From contig WGAX01000144.1 of assembly GCA_015494595.1 (NCBI GenBank), forward strand, positions 1-6,451: a DNA stretch of 6,451 bases. The letters run 5' to 3'. The notes under the pieces are model-generated. The model was given only the letters and a program-made list of their open reading frames with translations, had not been told where the DNA came from and made no database searches. A program made the position numbers and the translations under genes. This stretch comes from Nitratiruptor sp. GTDB lineage: Bacteria > Campylobacterota > Campylobacteria > Campylobacterales > Nitratiruptoraceae. Below, piece after piece: positions 1-5,717 of the stretch. Each line of letters begins with the position of its first letter. Positions within the stretch are counted from its first letter, which is position 1.

Positions 1-46
1 AAAGAGGAGATTTTTTTAAAAATAGATGAGTATAAAAGGAATTACT
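1..46 (+). other. Left edge: possible 3' end of an upstream gene and argB leader
   Basis: No complete gene lies here. All three plus-strand frames are open at the left edge and close at TAA 17-19, TGA 27-29 or TGA 82-84. The last would run 27 codons with codon use like the neighbouring genes and would overlap the argB start by 38 bases. The TGA at 27-29 overlaps an ATG at 26-28 as ATGA. Any of these could be the end of an upstream gene in the same operon, but the sequence does not decide which. No promoter for argB is visible, so argB may be transcribed from upstream. Confidence 0.3.
34..40 (+). promoter_or_regulatory. Ribosome binding site that sets the argB start
   Basis: AAAAGGA lies 6 bases before ATG 47. 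The alternative in-frame ATG at 26 has no purine-rich site at a workable distance; the only candidate, GAGGAG at 4-9, is 16 bases away. This favours the start at 47, which gives a 284-residue protein instead of 291. Confidence 0.7.
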
Positions 47-901
47 ATGCAAAAAAAGATGCAAACAGTCCAGACCCTTCTTGATGCCCTTCCCTTTATA
101 AAAAAGTTTCGTGATGAGATTTTTGTTATTAAGTATGGAGGAAGTGCACAAATAGATGAGAGACTTAAAGAGCTTTTTGCCAAGGATATTTTGCTTTTGT
201 ATACTGTAGGAATTAAGCCAGTTATTGTGCACGGAGGTGGCAAAAGAATTACACAGATTTTGGATCGATTAAAAATCGATACCCACTTTATCGACGGGCA
301 ACGAGTTACTACGCCTGAAGTTATGGAGATAGTAGAGATGGTGCTCAGTGGGGATATAAACAAAGAGATAGTCTCACTTTTAAATAACTATGGTGCAAAA
401 GCTCTGGGGATTAGCGGTAAGGATGCACACTTTATTACTGCTAGGGCTAAAGATTTTGAAAAGTTTGGCTACACAGGAGTAATTGACAAAATCAATCCAA
501 AAGTGGTCTATAAACTTTTAGAGGAGCAGTTTGTGCCAGTTATTGCTCCTATTGCTGCAAGCAATCAAGTGGGACACCCCGGCTATAACATCAATGCGGA
601 TCTGTGTGCCAGTAAAGTGGCTGCATCTCTTCAAGCCAAAAAGATTATCTTTCTCACAGATACACCCGGAGTTTTAGACAAAGATGGCAAACTCATCTCA
701 ACACTTACCAAAGAGAAAATTGAGCTGCTCAAAAAAGATGGCACAATAAGCGGGGGGATGATTCCAAAAGTGGATGCCTGCTTGGAAGCAATTGAGGGTG
801 GCGTGCAAAAGGCGCATATTATTGATGGCAGAGTAGAGCACTCTTTGCTATTGGAGATCTTTACAAGTGAAGGTATTGGCACTCAAGTATTAGGAGGATA
901 G
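47..901 (+). CDS. argB: Acetylglutamate kinase (N-acetyl-L-glutamate 5-phosphotransferase)
   Basis: This cytoplasmic enzyme phosphorylates N-acetyl-L-glutamate with ATP, the second step of arginine synthesis. The protein has 284 residues, normal for the family, and is a single amino-acid-kinase domain. Visible landmarks are the N-terminal KYGGSA with Lys29 (phosphate binding), VHGGGK at 61-66 (glycine loop), QRVTTP at 85-90 with Arg86 (substrate carboxylate), NINAD at 181-185 with Asp185 (catalytic), and SGGMIPK at 235-241 with Lys241 (nucleotide phosphate). A roughly 25-residue N-terminal helix precedes the kinase core, and the C-terminus carries LLEIFT and GIGTQV. Both traits mark the hexameric, arginine-inhibited class, so feedback inhibition is inferred. 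The start is ATG 47, chosen on its ribosome binding site. The stop is one base before cutA. Identification is secure; the regulatory class is inferred. Confidence 0.97.
   Translation: MQKKMQTVQTLLDALPFIKKFRDEIFVIKYGGSAQIDERLKELFAKDILLLYTVGIKPVIVHGGGKRITQILDRLKIDTHFIDGQRVTTPEVMEIVEMVLSGDINKEIVSLLNNYGAKALGISGKDAHFITARAKDFEKFGYTGVIDKINPKVVYKLLEEQFVPVIAPIAASNQVGHPGYNINADLCASKVAASLQAKKIIFLTDTPGVLDKDGKLISTLTKEKIELLKKDGTISGGMIPKVDACLEAIEGGVQKAHIIDGRVEHSLLLEIFTSEGIGTQVLGG
892..897 (+). promoter_or_regulatory. cutA ribosome binding site inside the argB 3' end
   Basis: AGGAGG is a full anti-16S match, 5 bases before the cutA ATG at 903. It lies within the last codons of argB (the Leu-Gly-Gly tail). 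Ribosomes finishing argB would therefore pass over it, which suggests coupled translation of argB and cutA. Confidence 0.8.
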
Positions 902-902
902 G

Positions 903-1208
903 ATGCAGCTTATTGTAACTACCACAAAAGATATGCAAGAGGCTAAAAAGATAGCTAAAGAGTTGCTGCAAAACCGCTTGGCAGCCTGTATAAATATAGT
1001 GCCAAAAATTACATCCCTTTATATCTGGGATGAGCAGATAGTAGAGGATAGCGAGGCGCTGCTTTTCATAAAGGCGATCGATTTTTATAAGGTGGAGCGA
1101 GCTATTAAGCAGTTGCACTCCTATGAGGTGCCAGAGATTATCGCTTTTGATATAGAGAAGGGGAGTAATGAATATTTGGGCTGGATCAGAGAAGTTTTGC
1201 TACAATAA
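903..1208 (+). CDS. cutA: CutA family protein (divalent-cation tolerance protein, PII-like fold)
   Basis: This 101-residue protein matches the whole CutA family in length and in order of motifs: RLAACIN with Cys29, a Y-x-W pair at Tyr40 and Trp42, a Glu51-to-Lys57 strand (EALLFIK), HSYEVPEI at 72-79, and YLGWI at 91-95. The usual family form of the fourth motif is HPYEVPEI, so Pro is replaced by Ser here, and the usual Gly after the Trp is Asp. CutA proteins form very stable cytoplasmic trimers with a PII/ferredoxin-like fold. The name comes from copper sensitivity of E. coli mutants, but the biochemical role is not settled. It starts one base after argB with a strong ribosome binding site, and thrC follows after 22 bases. 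No signal peptide is seen. The family call is secure; the function is not. Confidence 0.95.
   Translation: MQLIVTTTKDMQEAKKIAKELLQNRLAACINIVPKITSLYIWDEQIVEDSEALLFIKAIDFYKVERAIKQLHSYEVPEIIAFDIEKGSNEYLGWIREVLLQ
1198..1206 (+). promoter_or_regulatory. Possible extended -10 promoter for thrC
   Basis: TGCTACAAT fits the TGnTATAAT extended -10 consensus with one mismatch. It overlaps the final codons and stop of cutA. A start of transcription near 1213 would leave a leader of about 18 bases containing the thrC ribosome binding site AAGGA (1221-1225). No -35 match is seen. It would let thrC be expressed apart from argB-cutA. A chance match in AT-rich DNA is quite possible. Confidence 0.35.
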
Positions 1209-1230
1209 GCAAAAAATTTAAAGGAATTTA

Positions 1231-2685
1231 ATGGTTTTTGTAGAGAGTAGGGGAAATGATGGTAAAAAGCCAAAAAGTGTAACATTTTCTGAAGCGATTT
1301 TACATCCAAGTGCCAGCTTTGGAGGGCTTTATGTGCCAAAAGAGCTGCCAAAACTTAATGAGGAGTTTGTAAAAGCTCTGCCCAAAGATTACAAAGAGAT
1401 GGCTTTTAGAGTGCTCAAACTTTTTGATATAGATATAGAGGATACTCTTTTACAAGAGGCTTTGGCTCTTTATAATAACTTTGACGATCCAAACAGTCCT
1501 GTACCGGTTAAAAGAGTAGATCAAAACCTTTTTATCAGCGAGCTTTATCACGGACCTACAAGAGCCTTTAAAGATATGGCACTGCAGCCCTTTGGCTATA
1601 TCCTCTCAGCTTTAGCCAAAAAGAGGGATGAAAACTACCTCATTTTAGCAGCTACCAGCGGCGATACTGGTCCTGCTACGCTAGAGACCTTCAAAAACCG
1701 CCCCAATATCAAAGTAGCCTGTATCTATCCAGCAGGGGGCACCAGCGATGTGCAGCGTCTGCAGATGGTGACTGAAGATGGTAAAAACCTCAAAGTCATC
1801 GGCATCAAAGGTGATTTTGATGATGCGCAAAATGCGCTTAAGAGCCTTTTAGCATCCAGTGAATTTCAGCATACCTTGCAGCAAAAAGATATACATCTCT
1901 CAGCCGCCAACTCTGTAAACTTTGGGCGCATTATCTTTCAAATTCTTTACCATATTCATAGCTATTTGGAGGTGGTGCGAGCAGGTGCTATCGCTTTTGG
2001 AGAGAAGATCAATCTCATAGTGCCTAGCGGCAATTTTGGCAACGCTTTGGGAGCATACTATGCCAAAAAGATGGGAGTGCCAATTAACAAAATTTTAATT
2101 GCTTCTAATGCCAATAATATTTTAACCGAGCTTATCCAAAAGGGGCGCTACGATTTAAGGGATAAAAAGCTTATTAAAACCACCTCCCCTGCAATGGATA
2201 TACTCAAATCCTCCAATGTGGAGCGTGTGCTCTATGATAAGTTTGGAGCAGAGCGTACAAAAGAGCTTATGCAAAATCTACAAGAAAAAGGGTATTATGC
2301 GTTAAGCAGCCAGGAGCTGGAAGCTTTGCAGCAAGATTTTGATGCAGATTTTAGCAGTGATGAAGAGGTAGCTCAAACCATTAAAGAGTATGCCTCTCGC
2401 TACCTTTTTGATCCACACACCGCAACCACTATAAAACTTTATAGAAAGTATAAAGATGATATAAATGTAGCCTACTCTACAGCAGAGTGGACAAAGTTTG
2501 CGCCGGCCATCTGGAAGGCACTAAGTGGTGAGGAGTTAAAAGATCTGCAGGCTTTAGAGGCAATTTCTAAAGAGTTGCAAGTGCCAATTCCTCAAAGAAT
2601 TGCCCAGCTGTTTCATAAACCAATTGTGCACGATTTAATCATTGAAAAAGATAAAATAGAAGAAGAGATTTTAGCTTTTTTATAA
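1231..2685 (+). CDS. thrC: Threonine synthase
   Basis: This PLP enzyme converts O-phospho-L-homoserine and water to L-threonine and phosphate, the last step of threonine synthesis, in the cytoplasm. The 484 residues fit the long class of threonine synthases (as in E. coli and yeast). Landmarks in order: an N-terminal threonine-synthase domain with FVESRG and GGLYVP; HGPTRAFKD at 107-115 with the PLP Schiff-base Lys114; ATSGDTGPA at 141-149; NSVNFGRI at 227-234; PSGNFGN at 265-271, the glycine-rich loop that cradles the PLP phosphate; TSPAMDI at 318-324; and LFDPHTATT at 392-400. Nothing is truncated. The start ATG 1231 has AAGGA 5 bases upstream (1221-1225), and the N-terminus matches the family pattern. 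Probably co-transcribed with argB-cutA, with a possible promoter of its own at 1198-1206. Confidence 0.97.
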   Translation: MVFVESRGNDGKKPKSVTFSEAILHPSASFGGLYVPKELPKLNEEFVKALPKDYKEMAFRVLKLFDIDIEDTLLQEALALYNNFDDPNSPVPVKRVDQNLFISELYHGPTRAFKDMALQPFGYILSALAKKRDENYLILAATSGDTGPATLETFKNRPNIKVACIYPAGGTSDVQRLQMVTEDGKNLKVIGIKGDFDDAQNALKSLLASSEFQHTLQQKDIHLSAANSVNFGRIIFQILYHIHSYLEVVRAGAIAFGEKINLIVPSGNFGNALGAYYAKKMGVPINKILIASNANNILTELIQKGRYDLRDKKLIKTTSPAMDILKSSNVERVLYDKFGAERTKELMQNLQEKGYYALSSQELEALQQDFDADFSSDEEVAQTIKEYASRYLFDPHTATTIKLYRKYKDDINVAYSTAEWTKFAPAIWKALSGEELKDLQALEAISKELQVPIPQRIAQLFHKPIVHDLIIEKDKIEEEILAFL

Positions 2686-2688
2686 TTG

Positions 2689-2697
2689 TGCTATAAT
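2689..2697 (+). promoter_or_regulatory. Perfect extended -10 promoter at the start of the 2705 gene
   Basis: TGCTATAAT is an exact extended -10 element, preceded by a T-rich run (TTTTTTATAATTG) of the kind found upstream of Campylobacterota sigma70 promoters. No -35 hexamer is seen. Transcription would begin about 6-8 bases after the hexamer, near 2703-2705, which is on the ATG of the next gene. The message would then be leaderless or nearly so. It lies in the 19 bases between thrC and that ATG. Confidence 0.5.
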
Positions 2698-2704
2698 GAG
2701 GATT

Positions 2705-3697
2705 ATGAAAAGGTATATACATATTCTAATAACCGTTCTAGTTATAAGTAGTAGTCTGTATGGGGGCTATTTGGATGAGTTGCGCTCCTATCTGCTTAGC
2801 AGAAATTTTATAATAAATGGGGAGTTCTTTCTTTCAAAAGGCAAATGGATATTTGCAAACTTTAAAAAGGATGGATCTATTATAGGGTATTATCAGCTGT
2901 TGGGGACTTCTCCAACAAATAGTAATCCCTTTGGATGGAAGGAGGTAAATCTTTCTCAAATACCGCAGATGCAAAGTATTGGCTACTTTATTAGAGTCGA
3001 TTTTCCCTATGATATGCGAAATCCTTTTTTAAAGCTCTACTCTTGGATCTATGTAGATAAAAAGAGAGGAGATGTCTATAAACTTATTGGTGCAGATAAG
3101 GGGATTTTTAAATATTATGATAACAATCTAGATGGTGTGCCCGATCCAATCGATGGCATATACTTCTATAAGCATGGGAATGAGGCTAGATTTTATAGTT
3201 GCAAAGATACACTGCAGTTTGAAAACTACTCCTTTGAAAAGTATGGTAAGAGTAGAGGAAACATTGCTTATAGTTGTAAAATAGGAGAGGATAGATTTGT
3301 AGATCAAAATAGAAGTTTTATTAACAATGCTCTTGTCTCTTTACAGATAGAAGGGAGTATCAATAAAACAAGGGTTTTTGCAAAGATTTTTAAAAATCCC
3401 TTTAAGGGTTTAGTAGCAGTTGAGCGAATCTATGGAAGAGATTATAGTACCTGTACCAAAAAGTTAAAGCCTCTTACAAGAGTAGCGCCAGAGAGTAAAA
3501 ATCTCAAAAACCTCTTTTTGGTGTGGGGAGATAAAGAGAAGGAAGGGAAGCAGGAGGGTAGATGCTTTTTTGATGAGAAAAATTTGCAAAAGATGCAAGA
3601 AGCAAATTTTACGATGCTTACAAATATTAGCGCCTCTGATGAAGCAAATCAGAGTGCTAGAGTTGAGATTTTGGAGAGGGTTGTCAAAAAGCCTTAA
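2705..3697 (+). CDS. Unrecognised, probably exported protein with a Ca-loop-like motif
   Basis: I do not recognise this 330-residue protein. Residues 1-20 look like a signal peptide: Lys2-Arg3, a hydrophobic run, then SSSLYG with likely cleavage near 20. No later membrane span is seen, so it should be periplasmic or surface-located. At 139-151 it has D-N-N-L-D-G-V-P-D-P-I-D-G, close to the Asp-rich loops of thrombospondin type 3 or EF-hand-like calcium sites; calcium binding is inferred. It has four cysteines (166, 191, 250, 287), an even number that would allow two disulfides. The middle is rich in Tyr and Phe, suggesting beta structure; the C-terminus is charged. An in-frame ATG at 2696 would add three residues but lacks a ribosome binding site and overlaps the -10 box. 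ATG 2705 has only TGAGG, 3 bases away. It follows thrC closely, but nothing suggests a role in threonine synthesis. Confidence 0.8.
   Translation: MKRYIHILITVLVISSSLYGGYLDELRSYLLSRNFIINGEFFLSKGKWIFANFKKDGSIIGYYQLLGTSPTNSNPFGWKEVNLSQIPQMQSIGYFIRVDFPYDMRNPFLKLYSWIYVDKKRGDVYKLIGADKGIFKYYDNNLDGVPDPIDGIYFYKHGNEARFYSCKDTLQFENYSFEKYGKSRGNIAYSCKIGEDRFVDQNRSFINNALVSLQIEGSINKTRVFAKIFKNPFKGLVAVERIYGRDYSTCTKKLKPLTRVAPESKNLKNLFLVWGDKEKEGKQEGRCFFDEKNLQKMQEANFTMLTNISASDEANQSARVEILERVVKKP
3694..3697. other. Shared TTAA forming the stop codons of two convergent genes
   Basis: The palindrome TTAA supplies TAA at 3695-3697 for the plus-strand gene and TAA at 3694-3696 (complement) for uup. The coding regions overlap by 4 bases. 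There is no room for a terminator between them, and I see no stem-loop with a T-run around the junction, so each transcript probably runs into the opposite gene. Confidence 0.95.
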
Positions 3698-5622
3698 CTC
3701 TGCAACCTCTCCTTTTTCTCCTCTAGCTCAATATACTCATCCAAAAGCTCTTGATGTTGAGACTCTAGCTCTTGTAAACGGGTGGATATTGTAACAATTC
3801 CCTCTTTTTCGTAGCATGCAGGATCGCTTAGACAGCTATTTATCTGCTCAATCTCCTCTTCTAGCTGCTCTATAAGGCCAGGAAGCTCCTCCAATCTTCT
3901 TTGCTCTTTATAAGAGAGCTTTTTGGGCTCTTTTTTGATGCGCTCTTTTGGAGTTTTCTTCTCTTTGGCTATTTTGTTAAGCTCAGCAATCTCCTTTTCG
4001 ATCATCAGATATTCACTGTAGCTTTGGTGTGACTCCTCTATCTGGCCATTGCCTTTAAAGATAAAGAGTTTTTTGGCTATTTTATCTACAAAGTAGCGAT
4101 CGTGACTGACAAAGATGACTGAGCCTTGAAACTTTTGCAAATACTCCTCTAAAATGTTGATAGTGGGAATGTCTAAGTCGTTTGTGGGCTCATCCAAAAT
4201 AAGGCAATCTACTTTTTTGGTAAAGAGCAGTGCTAAAGCTACTCTATTTTTCTCTCCACCGCTGAGACTTCCAATCTTTTTATCCAAAAACTCCTTTGGA
4301 AAGAGAAAATTTTTCAAATACCCATAGACATGCATACTTTTTCCCCACACCTCTACTCGATCCCCTCCATTGGGGCAGAAGGTCTCTATGAGGTTTTTGT
4401 TATCATCTAGCATCGATCTATTTTGATCAAAATAGCCAATTTTTATATCCCCTCTTTTAATTACGCCACTATCTGGCTCGATTTCTCCTAAAAGCAGCTT
4501 TAAAAATGTAGATTTACCACTGCCGTTTTTGCCTACAATTGCAATGGTATCTTTTTGCAAAATTCTGGTGCTAAAATCTTTAATAAGCACTTTATCACCC
4601 AAGGTTTTTGAGATATGCTCCAGCTCAAAAAGCACCTTTTTTCTGCTTACACCTTCATCTCTATTAAAATGCTTTTTCTCTCTTTCTAGCTGGAGTTGTA
4701 TCTTTTTAATAATGGCCGGGTTTTTCTTTGCCTCTTCTCTTAGCTGCATTACTCTTTTTTTTCTGCCCTCATTTCTCTTCATTCTAGCCTTTACTCCCCG
4801 CCTTAGCCACTCCTCCTCTTGCTTTAAAAGCCTTAAAAGATTTTCGTGCTGCTTTTGCATATTTTTTAAAAGCTCCTCTTTTTGCTGCAGGTAGTTGCTA
4901 TATCCCCCTTGAAAGCTTCTTAATTTACACTCCTCCACCTCTACTACTCTTGTAGCGATGCGATCAATAAAGTAGCGATCGTGGCTGACAAAGATGAGGG
5001 TAAACTTCTCTTTAAGAAGTGTCTCTTCCAAAAATTCCACCATATGCACATCCAAGTGGTTGGTGGGCTCATCCAGCAGTAATACATCTGGCTTTTGTAA
5101 AAGCAGCCCAGCCAAAGCAACGCGCCTTTGCTCTCCGCCGCTGAGTGTATCTATGTAGCGATCTTCATAGGCTTTTAGATCAAACTCCTGCAAGACTCTT
5201 TCAATTTTCTCCTCTATATTCCAAGCGTTGTGAAAATCGAGATAGTTGGCTATCTGATTGAGCTCTTGCAAAAGCGAGCTATCTTGAGGATTGATAGCAA
5301 TCTGTTGGCTGATATGCTCATAGCGCCTTTTTGCCTCATTTATCTCTTGCAATTGATGCATAATCGCCTCTTTGACAGTGGTGGCTATGGGAAATTTTGG
5401 CACTTGCGAGAGCATCTTGATAGTGATATTTTGCTGCACCACTCTCTCGCCGCTATCTGGTTGGATGTTGGCTGCTATGATTTTCATAAGGGTCGATTTG
5501 CCACTGCCATTTTTGCCAACAATTGCTACTCGCTCCTTTTCGTCTAAGTGAAACTCCACATCGCATAAAATCTTTTGCGCCTCATACTGTTTTGATATAT
5601 GCAAGAGATCAATCAATGCCAT
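3694..5622 (-). CDS. uup: ABC-F family ATPase Uup
   Basis: This soluble 642-residue protein has two ABC ATPase domains and no membrane spans. ABC-F proteins of this kind act on ribosomes; E. coli Uup is also linked to transposon precise excision and to ribosome and replication-fork maintenance. Domain 1: Walker A GKNGSGKST 36-44, signature LSGGEQ 160-165, Walker B ending Asp184-Glu185, switch His214. Linker about 240-330, with the arm motif EEEWLRRGVKAR at 269-280 followed by KRNEGR, as in E. coli Uup. Domain 2: Walker A 364-372, signature LSGGE 453-457, Walker B with Asp477-Glu478 in DEPTNDLD, switch His507. Residues 540-640 form a charged coiled coil containing KLSYKEQRRLEELP, the Uup C-terminal domain. 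Both ATP sites look intact. Length is close to E. coli Uup. The start at 5622 has AAAAAGG (complement of 5629-5635) 6 bases upstream. It is not an antibiotic-resistance ABC-F on these features. Confidence 0.94.
   Translation of the reverse strand: MALIDLLHISKQYEAQKILCDVEFHLDEKERVAIVGKNGSGKSTLMKIIAANIQPDSGERVVQQNITIKMLSQVPKFPIATTVKEAIMHQLQEINEAKRRYEHISQQIAINPQDSSLLQELNQIANYLDFHNAWNIEEKIERVLQEFDLKAYEDRYIDTLSGGEQRRVALAGLLLQKPDVLLLDEPTNHLDVHMVEFLEETLLKEKFTLIFVSHDRYFIDRIATRVVEVEECKLRSFQGGYSNYLQQKEELLKNMQKQHENLLRLLKQEEEWLRRGVKARMKRNEGRKKRVMQLREEAKKNPAIIKKIQLQLEREKKHFNRDEGVSRKKVLFELEHISKTLGDKVLIKDFSTRILQKDTIAIVGKNGSGKSTFLKLLLGEIEPDSGVIKRGDIKIGYFDQNRSMLDDNKNLIETFCPNGGDRVEVWGKSMHVYGYLKNFLFPKEFLDKKIGSLSGGEKNRVALALLFTKKVDCLILDEPTNDLDIPTINILEEYLQKFQGSVIFVSHDRYFVDKIAKKLFIFKGNGQIEESHQSYSEYLMIEKEIAELNKIAKEKKTPKERIKKEPKKLSYKEQRRLEELPGLIEQLEEEIEQINSCLSDPACYEKEGIVTISTRLQELESQHQELLDEYIELEEKKERLQS
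4090..4118 (-). repeat. Internal repeat copy A of uup (H-switch of ABC domain 2)
   Basis: These 29 bases match 4969-4997 with one mismatch. They encode the IFVSHDRYF region of the second ATPase domain. The match reflects the conserved motif of tandem ABC domains, but it is tighter in codon choice than the protein requires. Confidence 0.7.
4511..4542 (-). repeat. Internal repeat copy A of uup (Walker A of ABC domain 2)
   Basis: These 32 bases match 5495-5526 with three mismatches, all silent. They encode AIVGKNGSGKS of domain 2, identical in protein to domain 1. Confidence 0.65.
4969..4997 (-). repeat. Internal repeat copy B of uup (H-switch of ABC domain 1)
   Basis: Partner of 4090-4118, in direct orientation 879 bases apart, encoding the same switch-histidine motif in the first ATPase domain. 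The distance is a multiple of three, so recombination between the copies would leave an in-frame single-domain fusion. Confidence 0.7.
5495..5526 (-). repeat. Internal repeat copy B of uup (Walker A of ABC domain 1)
   Basis: Partner of 4511-4542, in direct orientation 984 bases apart (also a multiple of three), encoding the domain 1 Walker A loop. Confidence 0.65.
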
Positions 5623-5685
5623 TTATAACCTTTTTAAGATTTTTTGATAAATAAATATTTGTAAGGGTAGATAAAACATTTTGTG

Positions 5686-5691
5686 TATAAT
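5686..5691 (+). promoter_or_regulatory. -10 box of a promoter for the M48 protease gene
   Basis: A perfect TATAAT, preceded by TTTTGTG and an AT-rich stretch without a clear -35. Transcription would start near 5698, giving a leader of about 20 bases with AAGGA (5708-5712) 5 bases before ATG 5718. It lies in the 95-base region (5623-5717) between divergent uup and the protease gene. No comparable -10 for uup stands out on the other strand, only weak AT-rich candidates near 5650-5675. Confidence 0.55.
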
Positions 5692-5717
5692 AGTCAAAAT
5701 TTTCAAAAAGGACAATA

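Noticed and set aside
16..363. 115-codon minus-strand frame opposite argB
   Set aside because: It is antisense to the conserved argB N-terminal half and low in complexity (Ser/Ile-rich), with no independent support.
861..1351. Minus-strand frames opposite argB-cutA-thrC
   Set aside because: They overlap three well-supported genes on the other strand and carry no motifs.
3570..3794. 74-codon plus-strand frame across the convergent junction
   Set aside because: It runs out of frame through the end of the exported-protein gene and into the antisense of uup, with no supporting start signal.
4529..4894. 121-codon plus-strand frame within uup
   Set aside because: It is antisense to uup, and its Ser/Phe/Cys-rich composition is what the complement of Lys/Glu-rich coding sequence gives. 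No family motif or good ribosome binding site is seen.
5230..5547. 105-codon plus-strand frame within uup
   Set aside because: It lies fully opposite the conserved first ATPase domain of uup and shows no recognisable domain, so it is a shadow frame.
3694..5622. Antibiotic-resistance (ARE-type) ABC-F protein
   Set aside because: The linker motif and the C-terminal KLSYKEQRRLEELP coiled-coil domain match Uup, the housekeeping branch of ABC-F.
5623..5717. Possible small RNA or regulatory hairpin in the divergent intergenic region
   Set aside because: Only short AT-rich palindromes such as AAATATTT are present; there is no GC-rich stem, T-run terminator or riboswitch-like element.
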